DNA from: Lineus longissimus
Lineage: Eukaryota; Nemertea; Pilidiophora; Heteronemertea; Lineidae
Direction of reading: 5' to 3'
NCBI RefSeq assembly: GCF_910592395.1
Contig: NC_088312.1
Location: 6,326,001-6,390,000 of the forward strand
Length of the DNA stretch: 64,000 bases
The notes beneath the pieces were generated by a model. The model was not told where the DNA came from and ran no database searches. It saw nothing but the letters and a program-made list of their open reading frames with translations. Of this stretch, positions 33,801-44,600 are shown one piece after another. The stretch's first letter is position 1, and every line of letters starts with the position of its first letter. The translations under genes and the position numbers were made by a program.

Positions 33801-36800
33801 GGACATCTTTCCCCTGGCCAGAAAAATGTCTTAAACATGCAGCCCCTTTAACTTGGAAGCAAAACCGACCCAAAGAACTGGAACCCCCCTACCTGAGGCA
33901 CCGTGTTTTTTCTAATGTGTCACTACCAATTTATCAGATCACACTTCTTAATTCTGCTGCACATTGCTAAGAATCTCTCTCCCCATCGTTTGGTTTTTAT
34001 CTGAGATTCGCATTCACATTAGAATCATTGCGACAACAATTTTCCTCTAAGTTTACAAATTGGCATGATATAGAGGAAATGAGAAGTTGACAAAGAAAGA
34101 TGTTGCATTGTCTTCTATTTCAACCAACTAAAGAAAGATGTAACAATCACCTACTCAGTAAGGAAAGATGTGTTTCAGATTGCTCAATTATTTCTTGACA
34201 GTATCTACTTTCAATGCGTTCGAGTTTCATAAGTTAAACAATAGTTTTTTATACAAAGAAAGTAACCTCGCTGTTTTCTGGTTATGCGTGACAACTGACT
34301 GAGCTGAAGGCAGTCCTACAATCGGCCAGTAGGACTCACCCACTAATAGATCTACAATCTGCCAGCAAGACTAACCCCCTTACAGTCCTACAATCTGCCA
34401 GCAGGACTAACCCACTTAAAGGTCCACGCCGTTTGTTGAAAATTTGAAATTTGGATTGAATTTGAAATTTCCAATTGCATTTGGTGGAAACATCAGGCAG
34501 AAATGAGGACAGCGGAGCTATTGAGGAAAATATGTTTTTTTCTGCTCACCAATTACTGCTTCCCACTTGAAATTGAATGTAACCATCGTAGACGACACAC
34601 ATCCCGAGGGCAGTCAGGCCATGTTCCTTGACTAGCATGGCACAGGCAGCAAGAAGGACGCTCAGCACTAGAAGGGAAGGCTTCCTGGTGTAGGGGGTGC
34701 AACCTGGCCACACTGGTCCGATAGAACTGAAAGCAGAAATCAGGGAAATATAAATGTATGAGCAAACACATGTGTACAATGTTCCAATATACTGCTTAAG
34801 GGTTGACCATGGGTACCACCGTTTGTTGAGAACTTAAAATCGTGAGGCAATTAGAACTTTTTCAAAATGAAATGAATGCCGATTTCAAGGTTGGGAGTTA
34901 TTTCTTTGTTTTCCAGAGGACAGCCTCCAAGGTTTGAAATGCTTCAGGATTTCAAGTTCGAGCCAAAATGATGGTAACTCTGGACAACCCTCAATGATTC
35001 CCATTATCAATATGCATGTTTAGTCTTCCTTTTATACCATATATCACATCACATCAAATGATGTCTACTAAATAGGATTGTTTTGATAATCGATTCTTGC
35101 TCAGTGACTATCATTTGCACTGATTATATAGCCAAGTTTTATGTCAATATCATGAGATTTTGGCCTCATTTCCTAAATTTCTCAAAAAAGAACTATCTTT
35201 TCAACCTCCATCCATCCATCCATCTATCGAAATGAAGAAGATTAGGTCATAAAATAATGCTTCGGTGGATTAACCTCCATCCTCCAAGAGTGTAGTCTTC
35301 CTTCAAATTGTGGATTAGAATTAGGAAAGTTAATGGCAATTTTCCAGCTAGGATGATTTGATGATGTGCGAGGATTAGAAATAATCGATTGACAATCTTC
35401 AATCAATGGGATAATGCGTCGGACAGCACCATCTCAATCAAAATTGTCGCATCGATTGAAATTGGATTACAAGAACGATCTGACATGAACATGAACTGAG
35501 AAAGAGGAATCCCGTTGTAAATTTATTGACAATCAGATCCAGGATTTGATTACATGGCAAATCAGGTTTACATCACCACTCTTGGAAGACACTGCCTGGA
35601 AATGAAGACCCATAAGTCCTCTAGTTTATTCTTGGACTGCACAAAAGAACGAAAATTCAAATAATTTCTCTGTGTGCGCGAATTGGAAATTTTTCTAAGT
35701 CCAAATATTTTTTCCACTGTTTTTTTTCTGCTCAAAATGCACCAACATCACCAACATCATCAGTCCCAAAACTTTTTGACTTTGAAAATTTTTCAGAATT
35801 CGACAATTTTGGTGGGAAAACCTAATCATGCATATTGTCAACTTCACTTAACAACTTCACTAACACGACCACCCCGGTAGCGCATCCATTAAACCTCGAT
35901 CCCATGAGTGATCGTGTTACCCGGGTTCCACTGTATTTGATTCCATTACTCACAAAAGCAGGTTTTGCTGGCAGTATACATACTTGCACATGTTTCACCA
36001 TATCTAACTTCAAAGTCGCATGATTTCCCCTCATGGTATATCATCTTTAATACATAATACTCTTGGCATACGGAAATAATGAATAACACCTCCGAGTGTG
36101 ATTTGATTTTGATTTTATATCTTGTGGCAAAAGTCACGGTCCAAAGGGATTCTGTGAGTAGGGATCATGAAATAAGATGATTAGGTAGAGATTCCTCGAG
36201 GGAAGGTGAAGAAAAGAAGCATAAATTTTTATCCTGCGGCCATGAATTGAAGAAATTTTTTTAAGCTAAAGTTGGTTTAAGTCAATACAGGGATGGCCAC
36301 ATCACAGCTGCAATACTGGTTTCAACACACCCTTTCAAATAGCCCCTGATGCAGCCCAATTTCGATATTTGTCCATCAGAGAAAAATACAAATCAAAAAG
36401 ACAAACATGGCAAGAAAAGTGCTATTCACCTCAGCATCAGATATGAAACTGTATTATTGTTCATTGTAATATCATACTGGCCAAGCCCTGTTGCTTGGTC
36501 CCAAGAGAATAGGCCAGCAAACATAATCTAAATCAAACGAGACTAGCGTAACAACGATTGGTGTTAGCTAGTGTTGCATCAGTTAGCCTGCCTGGTATCA
36601 CTGGACAAGTGTCATTTTCATCACTGGTTCTGTTCCATAATATATGACCAATGTCTGGTTCAACTCTCTCGGGAATAATTTGGGAAGGATAACACATAAA
36701 TAAGAATGACAGTGTGGATATGGGGTATCACCTCATAAGGGGTGATATTAGCAGTTGGAATTAGCAGACCTTGCCCCAACAACATACAAAGACACACACA

Positions 36801-38510
36801 GAAAGGGTCAGTTAAAAAAAATCAAAGCCTTCAATCAAAACATCTCTTCAAGTTCTTTGCACTTCCCTTAAAGAGGAGAAATCTGAAGCTGTTCGTTTGC
36901 TATGACTCAATCTAGGTAGCTTTACAGAGCTTCTTCAGCTTATTCTAAAATAACCCTGATGTATATCAAATATTTCCAATCCATCACCGCCACCTTGTAA
37001 TACAAATCTTAACCTGAACATTTTCATTATCAACCATTTTCTGATTGCGAATCGACAAAATCGAATCAAAACCGCATCAACTTGATGTTGAGAGTAATCA
37101 CATAGAAAACCATTGTTCATTTCCTGTGAGCACCAGTCAGCATGGCTTTATTCACCGACCGTAACGAAAGAACGTGATTTAATTAAATTCATTTCCTCTG
37201 GTAGCAGCAAGTGATTTGAAGTATACATCGTCACATACAGCGATCTTTATTTGTTGTAAGAGCGAAAACAGGATTGATTTTGCTCAGGGATTTTCAATGT
37301 TTTCAATCTTCGTATAACTTGTAATCAAGATACATTTCATCTATGTGCTAGACCACGAAGCATATCACTGGCTTCGCCCAACAATGCCGATATTTATCAC
37401 CAAGCCACCAACTACCAGCGAGGAAAACCACGACACATTTATCAAATGTTTATTTTCAGGGTGTCCATTTGATAAGTATGATAATAATATTGAGTTTTTA
37501 TACAGCGCTTTTCCATATTTCCCTGTTCCAAGTGCTTTTGAGATACCATATTTTTACCCCGATCTCCACGGAAATCAATCAGGGGTTTCAAGGAGCAACC
37601 AGAAGGCCCTCGCTTGAACTTGACCTTTAGGGGAACCAGGCAGTGACTCAGCCAAGAGTCAAACCCACAGCCTCTTGATCATGAGGTCAACTCTCATCCG
37701 CTAAATGGCTAAATCATCCCAACACACCAAATGAAGCAATCACGAATATAGGTGTCTATCTCCACAACATCATCGCCTAACAAACGACCAACAACTGGAG
37801 AAATCAGAGGCGCTCATAGTAAGAATTCATTTCCGGCCAAGCAACAGCTAGTGCCATTTTCATTACGAGATCAATGGTAATGCGATTTAATTAAACTTTA
37901 TTTCCTCGGGTATCTATGAGAGGATTGCCACTTTATCTTCCGTATTAATCAGCGACAATGGCTCTGTGCATCTCTACTGGGTTATGATATTAATGAAGAA
38001 TCTGGTTTATGAGCTACAGTGTAGAAGGAAATAGATTGGGAACCAAAGATGAAAAGATGTGGAAGAAAAATTTTCATGTGTTGTAATTCTCATCACTAGT
38101 TCAGCATTTTTAGAATGCTGGACAGTAATCGCCCCCAGCAAATGGAATCGTATTTGTTTCCTTTGGTGATCGCCAAATTCGGTTCACAGCTCTGCTTTCT
38201 TTGCAAACCAAATCACAATTATTCTATGATAGCCCGTTAGAGCTTTCAAAATGTGGAGTTGAGGGCAACACATAGGTAAGCATCAACTGGGACAATAGTC
38301 ACGCCCAAGCCTTCAAAAAAAGTAGACGGATACTTGTATGCCGACAACAGCATCGAACCACGGGCCACAACATCATGCCCCAGATTTTCGTCAGGACATA
38401 TAAATCTGAAAGCCAGATGAAGGAATGACTACTTACTGAACATATGAGATGAAAGACAGAAGGAAGAAGATGCAGGCTAAGACGTCTGCTCGGCCGACAA
38501 TCCCCGACAC
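18892..38510 (-). CDS. TMTC1: Transmembrane and TPR repeat-containing protein 1 (TMTC1), 5'-partial, 14 visible coding exons
   Basis: TMTC proteins are ER multi-pass membrane O-mannosyltransferases for cadherins. Exons in transcript order: 38510-38437, 34726-34550, 27421-27325, 24381-24278, 23911-23722, 23022-22901, 22642-22481, 22191-22078, 21708-21562, 21406-21059, 20572-20428, 19777-19640, 19438-19307, 19113-18892 (TGA). Every junction is GT/AG and in phase, giving 723 codons. Visible residues 1-25 hold the family motif VGRADVL. CAMLVKEHG lies at about residue 60. The DUF1736 region spans about residues 117-214 (FRIWMLGG, LSYDWQFNSIPLVES). PFLPASNLFIRVGFVVAER is at about 229-247. About nine TPR repeats run from residue 309 to the end. 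TPR segments such as KMHYNFANFLKD and LYPDHASAHNNLGTL fit TMTC1 better than TMTC2-4. The N-terminal part with the catalytic acidic loop (roughly 120-150 residues in relatives) is missing. Introns reach 7.1 kb. Confidence 0.93.
22205..22423 (-). mobile_element. tRNA-derived SINE in a TMTC1 intron
   Basis: Read on the - strand, the element begins near 22423 with an A-box-like segment (ggcagagtagttagagtg). It then has a degenerate B box (ggttggacactcga) about 50 bp on. The body contains tgtccttgggctaggcac and a cccaggagtaaatgggtac-like tail, a layout seen in many invertebrate and fish SINEs. The insert lies between two TMTC1 exons and adds no coding sequence. Confidence 0.55.
24830..24883. repeat. 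Tandem duplication, 29-bp unit
   Basis: The segment gatcaacataatgtgtgtat occurs at 24830 and again at 24859 in a TMTC1 intron. The copies are nearly identical. Confidence 0.6.
25150..25335. repeat. Minisatellite of about 33-bp units in a TMTC1 intron
   Basis: About five degenerate units repeat the pattern ggaaacctcattca followed by caggccaggttt. Unit lengths vary through small deletions. A small + strand ORF across it is a by-product of the repetition. Confidence 0.6.
30268..30517 (+). mobile_element. Full copy of a dispersed short element (family A)
   Basis: The ends are inverted: gttaaaggggtacgcc (30268-30283) and ggcgtaacctttaac (30503-30517). The left interior contains gctcaggaaaatagaaatgc and tgcagttatcatgcatgcaa. 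The right interior contains ggaaattttcaaattcaat. Similar pieces recur at 33552, 44481, 52584, 13600 and 34416. The 250-bp element is non-coding, so it is presumably mobilised in trans. Confidence 0.6.
31893..32006. repeat. Tandem duplication, 57-bp unit, two copies
   Basis: Two near-identical units begin tgtaagcattca at 31893 and 31950. Each contains cgggtgaaagaagc and tttccactgccaaacattca. Confidence 0.7.
32730..33040 (-). pseudogene. Remnant of a non-LTR retrotransposon (C-terminal end of reverse transcriptase ORF)
   Basis: On the - strand, a frameshifted and stop-containing reading resembles the extreme C-terminus of LINE polyproteins. One frame gives SHTLRKPKKTITRHA. A later frame gives TAQDRWKWENLVGGLCST and then a stop. 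These correspond to the family's conserved tail blocks (GH-LRKP---I-R-A and a closing W--L-GGLCS). The fragment is broken by frame changes and a truncated 5' end, so it cannot be functional. The MITE at 33047 begins right beside it. Confidence 0.5.
33047..33436. mobile_element. 390-bp MITE with TIRs
   Basis: agctgcgcttacacca (33047-33062) is inverted at 33421-33436 with two mismatches. The interior has further inverted fragments such as ggtgtaagcgc, and is GC-richer than its surroundings. No ORF of its own is evident. Confidence 0.6.
33552..33852 (+). mobile_element. Second copy of dispersed family A
   Basis: It opens with ttaaaggggtac and closes with gcagcccctttaac, an inverted terminal match. 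The interior shares the agttatacacaatgccgttg and ctgaaacttggtata segments with the 30268 copy. It also contains a short run of ttggtatac repeats near 33656-33690. Confidence 0.55.
34311..34414. repeat. Minisatellite, three units of about 35 bp
   Basis: Three diverged units follow the pattern tcctacaatctgccagcagg then actaaccca. The array directly abuts the family A fragment at 34416 and lies about 140 bp from a TMTC1 exon. Confidence 0.6.
34416..34485 (-). mobile_element. Right-end fragment of dispersed family A, reverse orientation
   Basis: ttaaaggtccacgccgtttg followed by aatttgaaatttggattgaa is the reverse complement of the right half of the 30268 copy. It lies about 65 bp from a TMTC1 exon, on the side downstream of its donor. 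Confidence 0.5.
35687..35935. mobile_element. Modular short element (family B), ending CCGGGTTCCACTGTA
   Basis: It contains ttctaagtccaaata, then tttctgctcaaaatg, catcatcagtcccaaaac and tttgaaaatttttc, and it closes with ccgggttccactgta at 35921-35935. The same modules occur at 49015-49250, where the terminal motif is at the opposite end and inverted. Confidence 0.55.
37480..37718 (-). mobile_element. tRNA-derived SINE with a microsatellite-like tail
   Basis: On the - strand the head (37718 to about 37650) has an A box (ttagccatttagcggatg) and a B box (gctgtgggtttgactc) about 35 bp apart. The body ends in aaaagcgctgtataaa followed by an imperfect ATT/ATA tail (37480-37500). That tail is typical of LINE-2-dependent SINEs. 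The element appears near full length. Confidence 0.65.
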
Positions 38511-40939
38511 CTAAAAATAGAAAGAAGAAAATACTGGTCAGAATCAAGTCATTTCAGTTCAAGTGTCAATAACTGGGCATTCAAAACAAATCAAAATGAA
38601 TCAAGATTTAGAATCTTTATTACAAATAAGCACAGTTTTCAGCATATAACGCTCTCAGACAACCAATGCCTCCAGTTTGGCATCATTTCCTTAATTCATG
38701 AAATTTGAAATCTCTTTCATTTCTGTTTTAGCTACATCTTGAAATTGAATAGAAGGACTGTGATATAGTAACAGTGCGATATCAGCAAAAAATGTAGGAA
38801 GATCAAAATAAAGATCAGGAAACTGACATCAAACTGTTTGGCTTTTGTTTTCATTGATTCTGAATGAACTAAACAAGAACAAATACTTTACGTTCTTCTT
38901 AACTTTGAATGGATATTGAACATAAAAGCAATATTCCTATATCATTATTAGTCACCTTTTCCCCAGTATGTTATTAACGATGTTGGCATTACTAATCATC
39001 TCAACCAGATCAGATTCCAACAGTGTAATCGCACAGTTGTACGCTTTATTTCATGATGTGAATCGTCATCTGGAAGTGACTTTCTAATAACCATGGCATT
39101 GCAAAACGTTGCTACTGTCCAGTATTTATTACCTAAGGTTAAGTTAACTTATGTTAGAGGGCGACAGTGTTTGTCGTTTTTCATCCATAGCAGGCCTTTC
39201 GATCATTTCCGCAACCAAGCCGGCTATGGCAGGATGTTGCTTTTTTAGCTACAAGTCATATAAGGCAATCTTTTTGAGATGAAAGCTGATATCAAGCATT
39301 AAGCCAAGCATCTTTAGATCACGAAGAAATTCACTATCGACTAATTCAGAGAGCAAGTAATGCAGTCTTACAACAAATTTCTCCCCTTACTTAATTCCAT
39401 ATTGTTGGCAAAGAGCAATCTTCTGCTGGCTTGCCTCTCACAATATAGAAAGCTGCCATAGTGCAGGTTCCTCATATATAAGATTAAACAATCAGCAAGA
39501 TCAGTCCACCATAACAAATTGATGTTGGTATATTGCCTCATAAAACATTTTGGATGACAAGGTTGGGATAGAGAATGTTCTTAACCCACAATCCACAAAT
39601 ATAGTGCTGAAGACTATAACCCTAAGTTATTTCTACCCACTGATTCAAGATCTTCTGGAATCCTCGTCTAAGTGTCAGCACTGTGAGATTTACGATATCC
39701 TGTAGAGGGCAATGTTGGATTTCCTGATAGCTGGCCCCCCGGCCATCTTAGACAAGCTGTTATTGAATCTACTGTCCACATATAACATCAAACACGCGTC
39801 ACGTTTAGACCTCCGGTTGCAGTGTGGCTGATCTTAACGATAATCAATGCCAAGAATATTGGGAAACAATACATTACTTCCCGTGTCCAGACTTTGGATG
39901 ACCCAAAGTGGAGACGCTTTGCAACAGGTCAATAAGAGTCTGGCCTTTTCTGTTTAACACACTTCCAGGTTTAAAGACTCCAGTCGTGTAAAAACTCCAA
40001 ATGCGGACATGGGAAGGTTGAAGAGTGAAACAAGAAATCTTTGTCATCAATGCATGATTGCTGTGTCTTCATCTGGTCAATAAAAATATTAGGCAGCATC
40101 ATTAAAGAATGGCCATCAATTTCTTTGCAGGATGTTCAATTTGGTCTCCTTAAAGCTACATCACTGTCTTAAATGTATGCACTGATGAATCAACTGAAGA
40201 AACTCCACTTCACTTATCATCGTTATTCAACATCAAAAGTATCAAGAGTATTTTTGACACCTTGTATATCCTTGAGAAGGCCATGTTTACCAAACCTAAG
40301 TATACATTGATCTGTTATCCTCCAAATCTTTGCTAGAAGCATCTCACGTTTGTCAATATGGCCTGGGTCAATTTCTTTATTGACAACCAACTCATCTTCC
40401 AAACCTAAGCAAGCAAACTTAAAGGGGCTATTGATCCAACAGAGTAGTCAATGTAACCCGGTGAAGTATTCCCAGGCTTTGGTGATATACATGTAGAACT
40501 TTAACCCAAAGAAACCAACTTAGGGAATGTTGCTCTTTGAGCTCTAAAGGAATAAAGATATGAGAATTTTGGTTAAGTTTACTAAGATATGGTCTTATTC
40601 ATTACTTTCCTTCTTCTTACCAAATATTCTGGCACCGCCATGCCACATCCAATATATTCTATCATTGATGATCAAGGGACTAAATTCAAAGAGTTTGCTT
40701 CAGTGACTCGTACATTCTAGTGTAGCTTTCAAAAAATCTGTTTTAGCCTATTTGACAGCCATATTGGATTTTGGTAGCCATCTTGGATTGAGGCAAAATC
40801 CAAGGTGGCCCCAAATCTTATTAAAAATGAAATGGCCAGGGCCATTGTGCTCACCTCATGTGGAGGAAAGATGGACAAAGAGCATGGTCTTGTGTCATGT
40901 AGTGTTAGGTTTGATGTAGGTCCAAGCAATTACAATTTC

Positions 40940-41865
40940 CCCAAAATGGCCAATTTACAGTACATTGGACCTCTGTGACCTTGAAAAGTAGGTCAAATCA
41001 AAGAAGACCCGGGTGACACATTGAATGGTTGTTAGAATTAGATGTACCTATGATATAAAATTGGTGCCAATCGGGCAAGTCATTACTAGGAATAATGGCA
41101 TTTTGAAGAATTTAGGATTTGGCCCCCTCCCTGGAGGCCAAACGGCAAATCAGATCGCACCAAACTTCGGTACCTGAGATCACCTGACCAAGGGGTACAT
41201 GTGTACTTAATTTGTGATCAATAGTCATTGCAGTTAAGAAACGTGCCATAGTTACGGCCTGACGGCGAATTTACGCCATTTGACCTCTGTGACCTTGACA
41301 AGAAGGTCAAATTAAAAACCTGTGTGACATATACTGTATGGTGGTTAGATGTACCCATGATATCAAATTGGTGGCAATCGGGCAAGAAGTTAAGGAATAA
41401 TCACATTTTTAAGGTTTTTGGATTTTGCCCCCTGGTGGTCAAGTGGTGAATCATATTGGACCAAACTTTGGTCCCTGAGATCACCTGACTAAGGGGTAAA
41501 TGTGTACCAAATTTGGTATCAATAGTCATTGCAGTTTAGAAACGTGCCATCGTTACATCCTAACGGCTAATTTACACCATTTGACCTCTGTGACCTTGAA
41601 AAGGAGGTCAAATCAAAAACCCGGAGGATATATGATGCACCTTTGCTAGAAGTACCTACCATATTTTTTTCAAAATTTCCCGACTACTATTAAGGGAGAT
41701 ATTGCATATTTTCACTTTTAACGTTTGTCCCCCTGGTGGCCAAACCATGAAACGAATCGGACCGAAACTTGGTCTCCCAGGTGTCATTACATAAGGGTAC
41801 TTGTGTACCAAGTTTCAACTCAATTGCTCTAACAGTTACGAAACGTGCCCTGCTAACGGACGACG

Positions 41866-41936
<71 letters not shown>

Positions 41937-41990
41937 ACGACGGACGCCACGGTATGGGATAAGCTCACCTCTGCTAAGAGGTGAGCTAAC
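40940..41990 (+). mobile_element. Compound element with a (GAC)n core and terminal hairpin, Helitron-like
   Basis: Three degenerate units of about 300-315 bp each carry gacctctgtgaccttga (at 40967, 41282 and 41583) plus aagggg(g)tac-type and gaaacgtgcc segments. They lead into a (GAC)n tract (about 41860-41945). The end is a perfect 10-bp hairpin, agctcacctc (41962-41971) with gaggtgagct (41978-41987), followed by AA so that it reads CTAA. A microsatellite core plus a terminal hairpin with a CTRR-like end is the layout of non-autonomous Helitron/DINE-type elements. That assignment is inferred. No transposase is present. Confidence 0.55.
41860..41945. repeat. (GAC)n microsatellite
   Basis: About two dozen uninterrupted GAC/ACG triplets are flanked by imperfect ggacgacgg units. 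Poly-arginine ORFs predicted across it on both strands are artefacts of the triplet. Confidence 0.9.
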
Positions 41991-43180
41991 CATTCAGAAA
42001 AGCTTGACTCGAAATTATTCAATTATTTACTTAACTAGCCCTGTCTATAACAAGTAATGTTCCTTTGAGGACATTGAAAGGGCTGAAAAGGCAGAAGTTG
42101 TAATAAACTTCTCCTTTCCAAACACAGAAGAAGAAGAAGTTGGATGAACTTCTGCTGACTGCAGCCCGGATTCAAAGTCTTCAAAGGAGTTGAGTATTGT
42201 AAACAACTACCCAACAGCTGCTTGAAATTAAAAAACATCCCAGACAGCAAACGGAATCCAGCAGACGGCAACACCGTCAACTGATACTTCCGTATTCTGT
42301 CGTCCCATACAGAGAAAGTGAAGATGGCCACTCAATAATTTATCAATGAAAACCACTAAACAGATTCCAACTGACATGAATAAACCTCTTACTAATGGGT
42401 ACTCATTGGTACTCATTGGTACTCAATGTACAGCATAGTCAAACCAACAAAGTAAGCACCACTCGTGTTACTTATAAATCAATCACGGCAGGGTACTCTT
42501 ACTATCACGAGCTTACACATGAAAGTGAGGAGATAATGCGCGAAATTGAATCGTGGCCATCTGCAATTTCACAACGATTTGGTACAAAGGAATAGTGGAT
42601 AGAGCTTGTACTAGAGTTGGATGCAATACTTCCTTCTGATCTATTAAGCAACGGCAAGCAGACATTGAAAATAGACCCATCGTTTTAATGCCATAAACTG
42701 AGTTATGGTAAATATGTCACCAGAGATGATTCCCAGGGTGTAATGGCAAAATGACATTAGGAACGATGTTGTGTCAAACACAGGGTGGGTGCCAGGTGGG
42801 GAGGCTAAATCTGTGACGTCAGACTGGTGGGACTGTGCGTCCCAATCAGCCACCCAGGTCAAATCACTATGGCAATGAAACATGTTGAGCGGCCTTGGAA
42901 TCATCTATTGCCGCCTTACTCCATGCAATTTCACCCAGAATTGGATAACAAAGGGTTAGCGGATAGCAACTAAAGAGAGCATGTAAAAACTTAAATTGAA
43001 TCCTTGAGGATGATTTTAACCTGATTTTTATCGAAAAAGGTTGTTCTTTGGTCGTTGGACCTCGGGCCATTTTAAATTTCTTTCGAAGAGGGCATAGACA
43101 CACAGAAAACAGACCTGCCCTTTATCATCAATATATTACATTACGAGTTATTACATGGTTAATGTGTTACTGCGGCTTAC

Positions 43181-43392
43181 CTTTTGATCATTGCGAGGAC
43201 ATGTTGACACATTGAAAACAATATCATCAGCATCAGAGAATTCTTTCATGTTCTTAGCAACATGACAAATATCAACACACAATGTCAACATCATATCTCG
43301 TCCATCACGAACCAGACAAATAGCGGTCAGATAAAAGAGATTGGCAATACACGCCAAGGAATTTGTACCGGTAACAATAAACGTACAGCAGC
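43181..43392 (-). CDS. Candidate exon of an unidentified protein with a hydrophobic segment
   Basis: On the - strand an open 212-nt block starts after TTTAG (phase 1) and ends AAG|GTAAGC (phase 0). It reads CCTFIVTGTNSLACIANLF, then a continuing hydrophobic stretch YLTAICLV, then RDGRDMMLTLCVDICHVAK, and ends with PRNDQK. The first 27 or so residues could be a membrane helix. The later part is cysteine-containing and mixed in charge. I do not recognise the family and it does not fit TMTC1. No adjoining exon was identified, so it could be an exon of an upstream or nested gene, a decayed exon, or chance. Confidence 0.35.
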
Positions 43393-43444
43393 CTAAAGGT
43401 TTTTGTCATCAAATCTTTAGTGGACAAAGAGTATATCAAAGGAA

Positions 43445-43557
43445 ATGAAAACTACAGCTTTTTTTGCAAAAAGGATGCACTTTATAACCAACTTTCCTAT
43501 ATCAAAGGAAATTTAGTTATAAAAAGCATCTTCTTTGCAATGAGCTATAGTTTTCAT
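43445..43557. repeat. Long imperfect hairpin, 47-nt and 45-nt arms
   Basis: The left arm (43445-43491, beginning atgaaaactacagc) pairs with the right arm (43513-43557, ending gctatagttttcat) over about 45 bp with scattered mismatches and a 21-nt loop. The string tatatcaaaggaaat occurs both just before the left arm and in the loop. It could be a small MITE or a hairpin RNA source. The sequence alone does not decide this. Confidence 0.5.
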
Positions 43558-44480
43558 TAGTACCACATTTAGTCATTCTGGAAGACGTTTTTTTTCAGCA
43601 ACAACACTGGGGCCTAAGGACGACTTTCGAGCAAAAATGTCACTCAGTGTCAACAACCTTTTTCCTGAGGTCTAATTACATTACCGTGGCTCATAACTCA
43701 GTGGCGGATGTTGGTCCAAGGAGAACAATCTTCAGACATCCTGAACTTGTACATTTCAGTGTTGACCATTGGCAACGGATATCATTAGACAGGAACAACT
43801 TCTAGTTGGGATGGTCTGGCTTTTGTTTCAGGAACATAAGGGCGGAAACATCTCAGGAAATCTGGGATGTTTTCTAAAGAGTCACTAGATTCGGACATTA
43901 TCATTATTATCACCTGACTTATATCTCTGGCGCCCTCTCAACAGAGACCATGTCACTATCTCACACTATTCCTTCCTTGAAATGGAAAATATTTTAGTGA
44001 CTGTATGATTCTCTCATGTTCTATCATATTCTACTCATTCCTTTCCGATCGTCAATTCGATATGCCAAGCAATGTGCACTTTCCTCACTGTCAACAGAGC
44101 CCACCAGCTTATCAGAGAGAGCAGAGAATAGGTTGACAACTGCATCAACAGATAGCAACCCTAGGCAAGTCATACTCAACTGAAGAGTGCTTGCTTCAGT
44201 GGGTTGCAATCATGATGGTCCACTAACCATGAAGAGCAAGAAAGGCAGGAATACTTAATGGAGATAACCACACATTACAATATGAACCTCAACAAGAAAG
44301 CAGTCACATGAACAAATAGATGAAATTGGTTTGGAATAGGTTAAAGTCTGCAAGCGATAGCACCCCAAGGCCAATAACTTTAGAAGACCATCCGCTCGCT
44401 TGAATTGCAATCACGATGGTACATTTGCCAATTCGAGAAAGGAATATTGCAGATGATAATTAGGAAACTGGAAATGTGAT

Positions 44481-44600
44481 ACAAGGGGTATTCTGTTCGT
44501 TTTTTTAATGGTGGGCTCAGGAAAACAGAAATGCAGTTATATAAAATGCTGTATTGCAGTTATCATGCATGCAAATTTGGCAAACTTAATGGTATTTGTA
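44481..44600 (+). mobile_element. Truncated copy of dispersed family A (left part)
   Basis: The segment shares aaggggta, gctcaggaaaacagaaatgc, tgcagttatcatgcatgcaa and atttgg in order with the 30268 copy. Similarity stops soon after, so the right end is lost or strongly diverged. Confidence 0.55.

Noticed and set aside
18892-38510. Assignment to TMTC2, TMTC3 or TMTC4
   Set aside because: TPR and membrane segments (for example SLFRSGLETLP, FANFLKD, SYDWQFNSIPLVES) fit TMTC1 clearly better than what I recall of the paralogues. A tree would settle it.
41690-42022. ORFs on both strands with long poly-arginine
   Set aside because: They are produced by the (GAC)n microsatellite inside the compound element.
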